A stretch of 42,503 nucleotides of DNA from assembly GCA_902500715.1 (NCBI GenBank), contig CABVRO010000012.1:1-42503 (forward strand), in the 5' to 3' direction. The DNA comes from an uncultured Nitrospira sp. (GTDB taxonomy: Bacteria > Nitrospirota > Nitrospiria > Nitrospirales > Nitrospiraceae). A program made the translations under genes and the position numbers. A model generated the notes under the pieces. The model was not told the DNA's origin. It made no database searches and saw only the letters and a list, made by a program, of their open reading frames with translations. Shown piece after piece: positions 22,496 to 32,339 of the stretch; position 1 is the first letter of the stretch; each line of letters starts with the position of its first letter.

Positions 22496-23208
22496 GCAGG
22501 TACGTCGGATTCGCGTAGTTTGTATCCGAGCGATTTGATCGAAATGATGGCGTCGTCCAACAGCGGAAGTTTTTGTTTGAGCCGGCGTACGTGGACATCC
22601 ACCGTGCGCGTGGTGCCGTAGTAGTCGTAGCCCCACACGGCGCTGAGCAGCACGTCGCGCGTCAGCACCCGCCCGATGTTGCGCAGCAGGTGTTCCAGCA
22701 GGCCGAACTCTTTGGCTGTGAGCGCGACTTCCTGCCCATCCAGCCGGACTTCGTGCCGCGAGAGATCCACGGTCAAGGGGCCGTAACGATATTGCGTCTG
22801 GGGGCTGTTTGCGTTCCGTTCCAAGCGCCGGAGGAGCGCCTTGACGCGCGCCACCAGCGCCTTGGGGCTGAAGGGTTTGGTCACGTAGTCGTCGGCGCCC
22901 AGTTCGAGGCCGATGACCGTGTCGGATTCCTCGGCCTTGGCGGTCAGCATCAGAATGGGAAGCAGGGCGGTCTCTTGATTGAGCCGGATGCGTTTACAGA
23001 CTTCCAGTCCGTCCAGCTCAGGCAACATGAGGTCGAGAATGATCAAGTCGGGATGCTCGGTCTTGACCTGGCGGAGTCCCTCTGTGCCGGTCATGGCGGA
23101 GACGGTGCGGAACCCTTCCTTCTCCAGATAGAGCTTGACGAGTTGGAGAATATCCTTCTCGTCCTCGACGATCAGAATTTTTTTATGTGTGGTTGCGGGG
23201 GGAGGCAT
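22492..23208 (-). CDS. phoB: Phosphate regulon response regulator PhoB-like (OmpR family)
   Basis: A 238-residue regulator. The receiver domain has VEDEKD acidic residues, phosphoacceptor D59 in LIILDLMLPELDG, and a conserved lysine in DDYVTKPFSP. The C-terminal winged-helix domain shows LTAKEFGLLEHLLRN and RTVDVHVRRLKQKL. The ATG at 23208, preceded by GAGAATCCCGCC, gives MPPPATTHKKILIVEDE; a GTG nine codons upstream is possible. Translationally coupled to phoR. No consensus Pho box was recognised upstream of phoB or of the DUF47-PiT pair. Confidence 0.9.
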   Translation of the reverse strand: MPPPATTHKKILIVEDEKDILQLVKLYLEKEGFRTVSAMTGTEGLRQVKTEHPDLIILDLMLPELDGLEVCKRIRLNQETALLPILMLTAKAEESDTVIGLELGADDYVTKPFSPKALVARVKALLRRLERNANSPQTQYRYGPLTVDLSRHEVRLDGQEVALTAKEFGLLEHLLRNIGRVLTRDVLLSAVWGYDYYGTTRTVDVHVRRLKQKLPLLDDAIISIKSLGYKLRESDVPA

Positions 23209-23277
23209 GGCGGGATTCTCCCACAACGGTTCCACGGCCTCAACTGCTTTTGCGGTGGAACGGGGCGGACGATCCGG

Positions 23278-23307
23278 TTGACGACAAGGGCGAGTCTGAC
23301 GTAAGGT
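23278..23307 (+). promoter_or_regulatory. Possible promoter upstream of ispH
   Basis: TTGACG is followed after 18 bp by TAAGGT, about 75 bp before the ispH start, in the divergent phoB-ispH gap. Confidence 0.35.
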
Positions 23308-23381
23308 GACCGTTCAGTGAGACTACGCGCTTTTCCCGGCAGGCCGGGCGGCCCTTCATGAGCGTGAGAGGGAACCAGCAG

Positions 23382-24344
23382 ATGAAGATTTATTTAGCCA
23401 ATCCTCGTGGATTCTGCGCGGGTGTCGACCGCGCCATAGATATCGTCGATTTGTCGCTCAAAAAATACGGCGCGCCGATTTATGTGCGCCATGAGATCGT
23501 CCACAGCCGGCACGTCGTGAACTCGCTGCGGCATAAGGGCGCCGTGTTTGTGGAAGAGCTGAATGAAGTGCCGGAAGGATCGGTCGTGATCTTCAGTGCC
23601 CACGGTGTGGCGAAATCGGTGTGGGAGGAGGCGCAGAGCCGCCGCCTGCACGTGATCGATGCCACCTGTCCGCTGGTGATCAAGGTGCATAACGAAGTGA
23701 ACCGCGACTATACGCAAGGGTATGAATTGATCCTCATCGGCCATGCGGGACATCCGGAGGTGATCGGGACGTTGGGCCAGATCCCTGATAAGTTCCACCT
23801 CGTATCGTCGGTCCGGGACGTGGAGAGCCTCCATGTCGAGAAGACGCAGAATCTCTCCTATGTGACCCAGACCACGCTGAGCGTCGATGAATGTCGAGAC
23901 ATTGTCGAGGCGTTGCACCGGCGGTTCCCCAATATCAAGGGGCCGCACCAGGAAGATATCTGCTACGCCACCCAGAACCGCCAGAATGCGGTCAAGTCGT
24001 TGTCGAAGCTGGTCGATGTGATTCTTGTGATCGGGTCGCCGAACAGCTCGAACTCGAATCGGCTTCGCGAATTGGGCGAGCATTGCGGTATTCCCTCCTA
24101 CCTCATCGATGCGGCGTCGGACATCAATCCGGATTGGTTGAAAGATGCCAAGAGTGTGGGGCTGTCCGCCGGGGCTTCGGCTCCCGAAGTCCTGGTCACC
24201 GAAGTGGTGGCCTACCTGAAGCGTCTTGGCTCTTCGGAAGAGGTCGAGGAGCTCACAGTCATCGAAGAAGATGTGGAGTTTCTCCTTCCCAAAGAACTGG
24301 TCACGATCGAATCGGTTTCGCGCGCGTCGGCCTCGGCGAATTAG
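23382..24344 (+). CDS. ispH: 4-hydroxy-3-methylbut-2-enyl diphosphate reductase
   Basis: A 320-residue iron-sulfur enzyme, the last step of the MEP pathway, which makes IPP and DMAPP. Three conserved cluster cysteines are visible: C12 in [13 protein letters not shown], one in [11 protein letters not shown] near residue 95, and one in [11 protein letters not shown] near residue 195. Family histidines occur in [10 protein letters not shown] and [12 protein letters not shown], and [10 protein letters not shown] closes the active site. The ATG is preceded by GAGAGGGAACCAGCAG. The upstream in-frame ATG at 23358 is less likely. dxs and ispG of the same pathway lie 12-15 kb downstream on the same strand. 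Confidence 0.96.
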   Translation: MKIYLANPRGFCAGVDRAIDIVDLSLKKYGAPIYVRHEIVHSRHVVNSLRHKGAVFVEELNEVPEGSVVIFSAHGVAKSVWEEAQSRRLHVIDATCPLVIKVHNEVNRDYTQGYELILIGHAGHPEVIGTLGQIPDKFHLVSSVRDVESLHVEKTQNLSYVTQTTLSVDECRDIVEALHRRFPNIKGPHQEDICYATQNRQNAVKSLSKLVDVILVIGSPNSSNSNRLRELGEHCGIPSYLIDAASDINPDWLKDAKSVGLSAGASAPEVLVTEVVAYLKRLGSSEEVEELTVIEEDVEFLLPKELVTIESVSRASASAN

Positions 24345-24453
24345 CGTCGCCGGCTGCCGTCCGTTCTTCTTCCATACCGTCTTCGCCACTCCTCCATATG
24401 TTGGGGGGGTGGCGTCGTTATTCCCCCATATCAGGTGTTTTTCTTTGCATTGA

Positions 24454-24472
24454 TTCTATCGCTGTGATAGAA
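24454..24472 (+). promoter_or_regulatory. Perfect 7-bp inverted repeat upstream of smc
   Basis: TTCTATC-gctgt-GATAGAA is followed by a T-rich stretch (GATTTTCGTTTT). It could be a weak terminator after ispH or a site controlling smc. The T-run is interrupted. Confidence 0.35.
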
Positions 24473-24533
24473 GATTTTCGTTTTATTCCTCACAATCCGT
24501 CCCATCTCAACCTTCTTGCTCTGGAGGTCGCCG

Positions 24534-27500
24534 GTGTATCTGAAGTCATTGGAAATGCTCGGCTTCAAGTCGTTCGCGGAGGCGAAGATCCAATTTCCGA
24601 AAGGCATCACGGCGATCGTGGGTCCGAACGGGAGCGGAAAAAGTAATGTCGTGGACTCCATCCTCTGGGTGCTGGGAGAGCAAAGTACGAAGACGCTTCG
24701 AAGCGAGAAGATGGAAGACGTCATCTTCAACGGCACCGAGGTTCGCAAGCCGTTGGGGTTGGTGGAGGTGTCGCTGGTCATCGGCGGGCTGGGAGAATTG
24801 CGGCTGGATGCGATCTCCGGGTTACCAAGTGAACTGAGTGAATATCAGGAACTGATGATCACCCGCCGTCTGTATCGAAACGGGGACAGTGAATATCTCA
24901 TCAATAAGACGCCCTGCCGGCTCAAAGACATTCGAAACGTCCTGATTGAAACCAGGGCCGGGTCCAAGGGCCATACCGTCATCGAGCAGGGGCGGATTGA
25001 GCAGATCCTGCAGGCCTCGCCCCAGGATCGCCGGGAGCTGATCGAGGAAACCGCCGGTATCGTCCGCTACAAAAAACAAAAGGCCGAAGCCCTTCGCAAG
25101 CTTGAAGCGACGCAGCAGAATCTGGTGCGGGTGCGCGACATTGTGGCCGAGGTCAAAAAGCAGCTGAATTCGCTGGAGCGTCAGGCCCGTCAGGCGCGTT
25201 CGTACCAAACGCTGCAGCAGGAGGCCCGCGGCCTCGAAATCGAACTCCTGTCCCGCGACTATCGCACCATGCATGCCGACCTGGAATCTGTCGATCACGA
25301 AGCGCGCGAGGTGGAAGCGCAGGAAGCCGAGCAGGTGGCCGAACAAGCCCGACTGGATTCTGAGCAGGAATCGATCAGGCTGCGCATGAACGATGCGGCG
25401 GAGGCCATTGCGCGCGTGCGCGACACGTTGGCCGGCACCGAACAGCGGCAGTCGCAGGCCTTGACGGCGGCGGAGGTTGAACGAAACCGGACCGAGTTGT
25501 TTGAACGTCAACGCATGCAGGCCGCGCAGGAGATGCAACGATTGGCGGCGGATCAGGAGCAGGCGCAGTCGGAAATCGAGGCCCTTCGGGCGATGCTGCT
25601 TCAATTGGAAGAGGATATCGTCGAACAGGAAGCGCAATTCCAGCAGGCGGATGGCGAGGCAAAATCGTTGGCCGGCCATCGTGCGTCTGCGGTAGCGGAG
25701 GAAGAGCGCGCGAGGAAAGATGTGTTGAACCTGGCCGTCCTCGTGGCCAATACGGAGCAGGGCCTGACGCAGGTGACGGCCCGTCAGCAGGAAACCGCCG
25801 CCCGGGCGGAGAGGGTCTCGCGTGAGCAGGAACAGCTGATGGCGCAGGTGGCCGGATTGGATCAACAGCGCGACTTGCTGGTCGCCCAGCGGGAAGAGGC
25901 CAGCGGGCGCATTCAAGAACTCATGGCCGAACGGCAGGCGGCGATCGAGCGGATCGAAGGACTGGGCGGGCAGATCACCGGGTTGGACCGCGATATCGTG
26001 AAGTTTTCCGAAGACGTCGCCGGTGTGGAATCGCGCCTCGGCGCCCTGCAGGGCGTCGTGCGTGAAGAAATGGGATATGGCCGGGAAGGTGAGGAGGAAG
26101 GCACGGCGTTGAAAACGTGCCACGGCGTGCGCGAAGCGCTTGCCGAGTGGCTCGTGATTCCGCCGGGGCTGGACCGGGCTGTAGAGACGATCCTCGGGGA
26201 ACGTGTGCGCGGCTGGCTGGTGGATGAGCCGTCGGCGGCCTGTCGCGCGGTGGAGTTCTTGAAGGGCAAAGAACTGGGGCGCGGAGCGTTTCTTCCGCAG
26301 CAATTGCGATGGGCTTCCGAGCCGGCGGCGCTTGATTCATCGGCCTCGTGGTGGCCGGCGCTGAACGGACAGCCGGGTGTGGTGGGGCGCGCGACGGATT
26401 TGGTCCGTGCGGAAGGCGCCTCCGCCGCGACATTAAGCTATTTGTTCGATGGGATTGTGTTTGTGGAATCGTTGGACGTGGCGCTGCAGCTCTGGCAGCA
26501 GCATCAATGGGCGGCCCCCGCCGGTCCAACCTACGTCACATTATCCGGTGAGACGCTGGATGCTGCCGGTGTGATGACCGGGGGCGGCAGCAGTGCCAGC
26601 GGGGGCTTGCTCCAACGCCGGCGCGAAGTCTTGGAACTGGAAGCCCGGAGGACTGTCGCGGTTCAGGCTCTTGAGCAGGCGCGGGCCGCGCGGGAAGAGG
26701 CGGCAGCCGAGTTGGGGCTCGGACGTGAAGATGAACAGCGCCTCGGCCGGGCGATCCGCGAGGCGGAGATGCTGGAGCTCTCGCTGCAGAAAGACGATGC
26801 GGGCGTGGAGCGCCAGCGCGGGGACTTGCACCGGCGGATGGAGGTGTTGGCGGAGGAACAGCAGCGAGGCTTGGCCGAGCAGGCGCGGCTTCAGGAAGAG
26901 TTTCAGTCCAGCCAGGCGCAACTCGGGCAATGGGTGGCGGAAAAGGCCGGGCAGGAAAGCGGGTTGCTGCAAGTGCGAGAACGGCTGGTGGTGATCGAAA
27001 GCCAAAGTCTCGCGATCCAGCAACGGCTGACCGAAGTCCGGCTGTCTCTGGAGAGCATGCGCGGGCGTCGGGAACATGCCTCGAACGACATCGCGCGGTT
27101 GACTCAACGACTCGATGCTGCGCAACGCCGCGCGACCGATTTGGAAGAGCAGGTGGCCGGGTTGGTTGAAGCGACTGAGAATAGTCGCGAAGAGCAGACC
27201 CGGCAGGAAGCACTGTGCCGGGAATTGGGCGCTGAGGTCGACGGAATCAAGGCCGAGTTAGTGGCGGCGCAGGAGCGACAGGCACAGGAAATGGCCGGGT
27301 TGCATGCGGTGGAGGAAACTCTTAGTCAGGTACGGCAGAGCCTCTCCGCCTTGCACGATCGACGGATGAGAGCGGAAGTGCGAAAGGCGGAGGTGAAGGC
27401 GCATCTCTCCACGATTGAGAGCACGCTCGCCGGCACCTATCAAATCGAGCCGGCTGCGCTACTCCTGCCGGCGAATGATCAGCCGGTCCCGGAGGGTGAA

Positions 27501-28214
27501 GAACCGCCGGCCCCAGTCTCGATGCTTGAAACGCCGCAGTTGCGGGAGCAGATACAGAAAATCCGTGAACGCCTGGACCGGATGGGCGCCATCAATCTGG
27601 CGGCCATCGATGAGCATCGTGAGCTGGAAGGGCGGTATCAGTTCCTTGCGACGCAGGAGCAGGACCTCTCGACCTCCATCGCGTCCCTCAAGGAAATCAT
27701 CCAGCGGATCAACCGGACGACGAAGGACATGTTCGTGGAGACGTTCAACGAGTTACAGCAGAAATTCCGGGACGTCTTTTCCCAGTTCTTCCCTGGAGGT
27801 CGCGCCGAACTGCAATTGGTCGAAGAGCCGTTGGAGGAGGGCGTGGAAGACAACGGCGCGCGCGAGCCCGGTGTGGAGATTGTGGCCCAGCCGCCGGGGA
27901 AGCGTTTGAAGAGCATTACCATGTTGTCCGGCGGAGAGAAGACGCTGACCGCAATGGCGCTGCTCATTGCCAGCTTCCTGATCCGACCGACGCCGTTCTG
28001 CATCCTGGACGAAATCGATGCGCCGCTCGACGAAGAAAATATCGGACGCTTCACAAGCGTATTGCGCAGCCTGTCGTCGACCGCCCAGTTCATGGTCATC
28101 ACGCACAATAAGCGGACGATGGCGATGGCGGACTCGCTGTTCGGGGTCACGATGGAAGAGCCTGGCGTGTCGACGCTGATCTCGGTCAAGCTAGGCGATC
28201 TCCAGCCGGCGTAG
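24534..28214 (+). CDS. smc: Chromosome segregation protein SMC
   Basis: A 1226-residue ATPase that organises and segregates the chromosome with ScpA and ScpB. The Walker A motif GPNGSGKS is at residues 30-37 in an N-terminal head that starts [17 protein letters not shown]. Long Gln/Glu/Arg-rich coiled coils flank a hinge at ~500-690 ([20 protein letters not shown], then [18 protein letters not shown]). The C-terminal head has [19 protein letters not shown] at ~1131 and [19 protein letters not shown] at ~1155. The start is a GTG preceded by GGAGGTCGCCG. scpA and scpB are not in the window. Confidence 0.97.
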   Translation: MYLKSLEMLGFKSFAEAKIQFPKGITAIVGPNGSGKSNVVDSILWVLGEQSTKTLRSEKMEDVIFNGTEVRKPLGLVEVSLVIGGLGELRLDAISGLPSELSEYQELMITRRLYRNGDSEYLINKTPCRLKDIRNVLIETRAGSKGHTVIEQGRIEQILQASPQDRRELIEETAGIVRYKKQKAEALRKLEATQQNLVRVRDIVAEVKKQLNSLERQARQARSYQTLQQEARGLEIELLSRDYRTMHADLESVDHEAREVEAQEAEQVAEQARLDSEQESIRLRMNDAAEAIARVRDTLAGTEQRQSQALTAAEVERNRTELFERQRMQAAQEMQRLAADQEQAQSEIEALRAMLLQLEEDIVEQEAQFQQADGEAKSLAGHRASAVAEEERARKDVLNLAVLVANTEQGLTQVTARQQETAARAERVSREQEQLMAQVAGLDQQRDLLVAQREEASGRIQELMAERQAAIERIEGLGGQITGLDRDIVKFSEDVAGVESRLGALQGVVREEMGYGREGEEEGTALKTCHGVREALAEWLVIPPGLDRAVETILGERVRGWLVDEPSAACRAVEFLKGKELGRGAFLPQQLRWASEPAALDSSASWWPALNGQPGVVGRATDLVRAEGASAATLSYLFDGIVFVESLDVALQLWQQHQWAAPAGPTYVTLSGETLDAAGVMTGGGSSASGGLLQRRREVLELEARRTVAVQALEQARAAREEAAAELGLGREDEQRLGRAIREAEMLELSLQKDDAGVERQRGDLHRRMEVLAEEQQRGLAEQARLQEEFQSSQAQLGQWVAEKAGQESGLLQVRERLVVIESQSLAIQQRLTEVRLSLESMRGRREHASNDIARLTQRLDAAQRRATDLEEQVAGLVEATENSREEQTRQEALCRELGAEVDGIKAELVAAQERQAQEMAGLHAVEETLSQVRQSLSALHDRRMRAEVRKAEVKAHLSTIESTLAGTYQIEPAALLLPANDQPVPEGEEPPAPVSMLETPQLREQIQKIRERLDRMGAINLAAIDEHRELEGRYQFLATQEQDLSTSIASLKEIIQRINRTTKDMFVETFNELQQKFRDVFSQFFPGGRAELQLVEEPLEEGVEDNGAREPGVEIVAQPPGKRLKSITMLSGGEKTLTAMALLIASFLIRPTPFCILDEIDAPLDEENIGRFTSVLRSLSSTAQFMVITHNKRTMAMADSLFGVTMEEPGVSTLISVKLGDLQPA

Positions 28215-28283
28215 TCTGGGCGGGCAGGAGTACGTAGGGGGCTGTTTCGGGGGGACTGTTCGTCGCCCTGGGGGGCGCTTCCC

Positions 28284-28332
28284 TTGACTGCCCAGAAACA
28301 GTTTGTTATACAGATTTGCTAATGGTTATAAC
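28284..28332 (+). promoter_or_regulatory. Two overlapping predicted promoters for shc
   Basis: TTGACT (28284) with TATACA (28307) at 17-bp spacing, and TTGTTA (28303) with TATAAC (28327) at 18-bp spacing, overlap each other in the AT-rich gap before shc. Either would produce a leader of under 80 bp to the ATG at 28370. Confidence 0.5.
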
Positions 28333-28369
28333 TGGTACTGTGCGGTTTCATGTGATCGCTGCCTGATCG

Positions 28370-30604
28370 ATGGAACCGTCTCGATTATCAATCCCGCCGT
28401 CTCTTTCAGATTCACGGCATCACGTTATGCGACTTCTTAAGAACCTGTTCAATCGTTTGTCCGATAGCCTGCTGGTGTCCGTGCCGAGCCGAATCAGGGC
28501 GGCGCGCGATTTCGCCTCCGCTCCGGTGCTGCGGCTCGTCTCCAATAAATCTGCGGTGCCGGTTTCCGGCGACGGTGCTGTCAAGCGAGCTCCGGCTCAC
28601 TCCACAGGCCAGGTCGAAGCGCTGGAAGAGGCGCTGCGGAAAAGCCAGGCCTGGTTTCTGGCGCGACAGGACGCGTCCGAAGGGTATTGGGTTGCCGAGT
28701 TGGAAGCCGATACCACGTTGACATCGGAATACCTGATGTTGCGCCGCTTCCTGGACTGTATCGATCCCGAGCGCGAGCGCAAAGCGGTCCGGTACTTAAA
28801 ATCCGCTCAGTTGCCAGACGGTGGATGGCCTATTTATCACGGCGGCCCGGCGGAGATCAGCGCCTCGGTGAAGGCCTACTTTGCGTTGAAGCTCTCCGGC
28901 GTGTCCGTCGAGGAGCCTTTCATGGTGAATGCCCGCACCTGCATCCTGGACAAGGGTGGAGTGGTGGCGGCGAATGTCTTCACGAAAATCGCCCTGGCCT
29001 TATTCGGTCAATACGATTGGCGGGGCGTTCCCAGCATGCCTCCGGAAATCATGCTGTTGCCGAAGCGATTCTATTTCAGCATCTACGCGATTTCCTACTG
29101 GTCGCGCGCGGTCTTGATTCCGCTCCTGATCATTTTCGCCAAGCGGCCGCAGTGCTACGTTCCGCCCGAGCAGGGCATCGACGAACTCTACACGGATCCC
29201 CCGGCGCACATCGACTACGGTACGGTGCCTCCATTTAAGAAGGACCGGACCTGGTTCACGGCCAGAAACTTCTTCATCAATCTCGATGCGTTGCTCAAGA
29301 TCTACGATCGCTCGCCCGTTGAGTGGGTTCGACAGAAGGCACTCAAGTGCGCTGAGAACTGGATGCTCGACCACATGAAGGGTAGCGGAGGTCTCGGCGC
29401 GATTTATCCTGCCATGGCCAACTCCGTAATGGCGCTGCATTGCCTCGGATACAAAAACGATGATCCCCTTATGGTGAAGGCCATGGGGGAGATCGAAGAA
29501 CTGGAAGTACACGACACGGTGCAGGACAACGGCCAATGTGTCGATGCGATGCATTTGCAGCCCTGCCACTCCCCGATCTGGGACACGGCTCTGCTCATCA
29601 ATGCTCTGATCGAGGCCGGCATGCCGCAGGATCATCCGGCGCTGCAGAAGGCTTCGAACTGGCTCTTGTCCAAACAGACGAAGACCGTCGGCGATTGGAT
29701 TATTTCGGCTCCCGGTGCCGAACCGGGCGGGTGGTATTTTCAATTCGAGAATGAACTGTTCCCCGATGTGGACGATTCTGCAGTGGTCTTGATGGCCTTG
29801 GCGAAAGTGCATCTGTCCGACGAGGCCCAGCAACGTCTGGCGATTCGTCGCGGTTGCCGCTGGGTGACCGCCATGCAGGGATCGGACGGGGGATGGGGCG
29901 CCTACGACGTCGACAACAATCGGATCGTCTTCAACTACATCCCGTTCGCCGACCATCGGGCCCTGCTGGATCCGAGCACGGCCGACCTGGCGGGACGTTG
30001 TCTGGAGATGCTCGCGACGCTGGGATACGACTGGACCCATCCCGCCGTGGCGTCTGCGCTCACGTTTGTGAAAAACGATCAGGAGCAGGACGGCAGCTGG
30101 TATGGTCGTTGGGGCGTGAACTACATTTACGGCACCTGGTCGGTCCTGTCCGGCCTGCGAGCGATCGGTGAGGAGCTCTCGTCTCCCTATATCCGCCGGG
30201 CGGTCAGTTGGGTCGAGTCCAAGCAGAACCCGGATGGTGGGTGGGGTGAGTCATGCCTCTCGTACGGAGATGTCTCGCAGAGCGGTCGCGGTGACAGCAC
30301 GCCGTCGCAAACAGCCTGGGCACTGTTGGCTCTGATGGCGGGCGGAGTGACGGACTCTTTCAGCCTGGCCAGGGGGATCCATTACCTCATTCGGAATCAG
30401 CGGAAGGATGGGTCATGGGAAGAGGTGCGCCATACCGGAACTGGTTTCCCGCGCGTGTTTTACCTTCGTTATCATTGGTATTGCCAATACTTCCCCCTCT
30501 GGGCGCTGGCCATGTACCGCAATCTCAAGACTCGTGGAACGACGAGGGCCGATGAATTGCGTCTGCAGGCCTATCAATCAGGACAATTCCGGTCGCCACG
30601 CTGA
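28370..30604 (+). CDS. shc: Squalene-hopene cyclase
   Basis: A 744-residue triterpene cyclase that folds squalene into hopene at the membrane. At least five QW-type repeats are visible (QLPDGGWPIYHGG, QGSDGGWGAYD, QEQDGSWYGRWG, QNPDGGWGESC, QRKDGSWEE). The catalytic acid motif reads DVDDSA at residues 466-471, where most bacterial enzymes have DxDDTA. The family usually has about 630-680 residues. The excess is an N-terminal basic segment of about 75 residues, and an ATG at 28427 would remove 19 of them. The next gene is hpnG-like, supporting hopanoid synthesis. It begins a long same-strand run with lipid transport genes. Confidence 0.95.
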   Translation: MEPSRLSIPPSLSDSRHHVMRLLKNLFNRLSDSLLVSVPSRIRAARDFASAPVLRLVSNKSAVPVSGDGAVKRAPAHSTGQVEALEEALRKSQAWFLARQDASEGYWVAELEADTTLTSEYLMLRRFLDCIDPERERKAVRYLKSAQLPDGGWPIYHGGPAEISASVKAYFALKLSGVSVEEPFMVNARTCILDKGGVVAANVFTKIALALFGQYDWRGVPSMPPEIMLLPKRFYFSIYAISYWSRAVLIPLLIIFAKRPQCYVPPEQGIDELYTDPPAHIDYGTVPPFKKDRTWFTARNFFINLDALLKIYDRSPVEWVRQKALKCAENWMLDHMKGSGGLGAIYPAMANSVMALHCLGYKNDDPLMVKAMGEIEELEVHDTVQDNGQCVDAMHLQPCHSPIWDTALLINALIEAGMPQDHPALQKASNWLLSKQTKTVGDWIISAPGAEPGGWYFQFENELFPDVDDSAVVLMALAKVHLSDEAQQRLAIRRGCRWVTAMQGSDGGWGAYDVDNNRIVFNYIPFADHRALLDPSTADLAGRCLEMLATLGYDWTHPAVASALTFVKNDQEQDGSWYGRWGVNYIYGTWSVLSGLRAIGEELSSPYIRRAVSWVESKQNPDGGWGESCLSYGDVSQSGRGDSTPSQTAWALLALMAGGVTDSFSLARGIHYLIRNQRKDGSWEEVRHTGTGFPRVFYLRYHWYCQYFPLWALAMYRNLKTRGTTRADELRLQAYQSGQFRSPR

Positions 30605-30658
30605 CCGTGGGTGTTCATCGAGTTCAGCTTTTCCTGTCATTGTCCCTCGGGAGTCATT

Positions 30659-31414
30659 GTGACCGCGATCGGAGTCTTCGTGGCAACCCGATGGGAGTCG
30701 GCCGCCGTGCGCCAGGCGTTTGCCGCGAGCGAGGTGCGGGTCGTCGGAGGGGTTCGTTGCGTCGTCGCGCGGCAGGGGCAGGTCGAGTGGTGGGTCATTC
30801 CGATGGGTGTCGGACCCGAGCGGGCTACCATGACCGCGAGGCAGGTGCTCGCGGAACAGTCATTTGCCGCGGTATGGTCCACGGGATTTGCCTGTGCCTT
30901 GGGTCCGGCAGGGATCGGTGAGGTGTTGATCGGCACTCAGGTGACGATGGAGGATGGACGTGAGGCAGGACGGCCTGTGCCCTGTGCGCCGGTGTTCGTC
31001 GACTGGGTGCGGCGGGCCGTGGAGGAACAGCACCTGTCGGTGCAGTCCGGTCGGTTCGTGACGGTTCCACGGGTTCTCTGTCTGGCGGAAGAGAAACAGG
31101 AGATCGCGCGTCGAGCGGGAGGGATCGGGCTCGATATGGAGAGTGCAGCGCTGGGGTTCGTGGCCTCGGAGCGGAAGATTCCATTTGTCATCGTGCGTAC
31201 GGCCTCGGATCTTGTCGATGAAAGCCTTCCGCTTGACTTCAATCTGTTTCTCAGGCCATCTGGGTGGGCGAAGGGTGTCGCCGCTTGTCTGGCTCATCCG
31301 ACGAGTCTGATCGGGCTTAATCGACTTCGTGTGCAAAGCCGCGTCGCCGGAACACAACTGACGGCGGTTTTTAAAGCCTGCGCCGATAAGGCGTTACGTG
31401 AGGGACTGGCCTGA
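30659..31414 (+). CDS. hpnG: HpnG-like nucleoside phosphorylase (hopanoid side-chain synthesis)
   Basis: A 251-residue protein of the purine-nucleoside phosphorylase/MTA-SAH nucleosidase superfamily. The phosphorylase hallmark GLDMESAALGFVASERKIPF is followed by VIVRTASDLVDES, where an acidic residue contacts the purine base. In hopanoid producers HpnG removes adenine from adenosylhopane to give ribosylhopane. The adjacent shc, 54 bp upstream, is the main reason for that assignment. The radical SAM partner HpnH is not in this window. Start: GTG preceded by GGGAG; an earlier in-frame start at 30611 has no ribosome binding site. An ordinary MTA/SAH nucleosidase is the alternative. Confidence 0.72.
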   Translation: MTAIGVFVATRWESAAVRQAFAASEVRVVGGVRCVVARQGQVEWWVIPMGVGPERATMTARQVLAEQSFAAVWSTGFACALGPAGIGEVLIGTQVTMEDGREAGRPVPCAPVFVDWVRRAVEEQHLSVQSGRFVTVPRVLCLAEEKQEIARRAGGIGLDMESAALGFVASERKIPFVIVRTASDLVDESLPLDFNLFLRPSGWAKGVAACLAHPTSLIGLNRLRVQSRVAGTQLTAVFKACADKALREGLA

Positions 31415-31474
31415 CCGGGCCCAACGTGTTTCGACGCCTGTGTGCAGGGTCGGTGGACGAGAGGAGAGCGTGGC

Positions 31475-32242
31475 ATGGAAGGCATTGCTCGTATCGGACG
31501 GTATACGATCGATCTGACTGAGCAGATGGGACGGATGATGGTATTCGTCCTCTCCTCCTTTGCCTGGTTGACGCGTCCGCCGTTCCGGGTCTACCAAATC
31601 GTCAAGCAGCTGAATTTCATCGGCTACAAGTCCACGTTTGTCGTCGTCCTCACGGCCGTCTTTACCGGTATGGTTCTGGCCCTGCAGGGGCATTACACGC
31701 TACGCAAATTCGGTTCTGAAGCGGTGCTCGGCTCTGCTGTGGCGCTCAGCATCATCCGGGAACTGGGGCCTGTTCTGGCGGCGCTGATGGTAACGGCCCG
31801 GGCCGGATCGGCCATGACGGCGGAAATCGGTATCATGCGGATTACCGAACAGATCGATGCCCTGGATACAATGGCCATCAATCCACTGCAATACTTGATC
31901 GGCCCTAAACTCGTCGCCAGTCTCATTGCTGTGCCGCTGTTGGTCGCGCTCTTTGACGTCGTCGGGATTTACGGGGGGTACGTCGTCGGCGTGCAACTGT
32001 TGAACGGGAATGAAGGCGCCTACTGGAGTTCGATTGAGTCGGCGGTCGAGTGGAAGGATGTCTACGGAGGCATTTTGAAATCCATCAGCTTCGGTCTGCT
32101 GATCAGTTGGGTCTGTTGTTACAAAGGCTTTCACACCAAGCACAGCGCCGAGGGGTTGGGGACCGCGACAACCGAAGCGGTGGTGCTCTCAGCAGTCTTG
32201 ATTCTGGTGTGGGATTATTTTCTGACATCGGTGTTGCTGTAA
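31475..32242 (+). CDS. mlaE: Phospholipid ABC transporter permease MlaE
   Basis: A 255-residue inner-membrane permease. The MlaE family block FGSEAVLGSAVALSIIRELGPVLAALMVTARAGSAMTAEIG lies near residues 80-120, then ITEQIDALDTMAINP. About five hydrophobic segments are visible. With MlaF and MlaD it moves phospholipids (or related lipids) between inner and outer membrane. The ATG is preceded by GAGGAGAGCGTGGC; a GTG at 31442 is less likely. mlaF, mlaD and mlaC follow in order. No mlaB-like STAS gene is present in the run. Confidence 0.95.
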   Translation: MEGIARIGRYTIDLTEQMGRMMVFVLSSFAWLTRPPFRVYQIVKQLNFIGYKSTFVVVLTAVFTGMVLALQGHYTLRKFGSEAVLGSAVALSIIRELGPVLAALMVTARAGSAMTAEIGIMRITEQIDALDTMAINPLQYLIGPKLVASLIAVPLLVALFDVVGIYGGYVVGVQLLNGNEGAYWSSIESAVEWKDVYGGILKSISFGLLISWVCCYKGFHTKHSAEGLGTATTEAVVLSAVLILVWDYFLTSVLL

Positions 32243-32291
32243 CGTGGTGAGGGCTCAACCGTGAGACGCGAAACGTACGGGGAGGAGAGAA

Positions 32292-32339
32292 ATGCGACCG
32301 CAGGGTGCGTACTTTGCCCTCGCGAGGCTGTATGATTAA
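32292..32339 (+). CDS. 15-codon leader open frame overlapping the mlaF start
   Basis: An ATG preceded by GGAGGAGAGAA, the strongest ribosome binding site in this gap, opens a short frame encoding MRPQGAYFALARLYD. Its stop codon lies just past the mlaF ATG, in another frame, so the two overlap by eight bases (TATGATTAA). This arrangement suits termination-reinitiation coupling. The peptide itself resembles nothing known, and translation is unproven. It may be only a route for ribosomes to reach mlaF. Confidence 0.4.
   Translation: MRPQGAYFALARLYD

Noticed and set aside
24822..26303. A 493-codon open frame antisense to smc
   Set aside because: It has low-complexity His/Gln/Leu composition from the reverse of coiled-coil codons and no recognisable domain.
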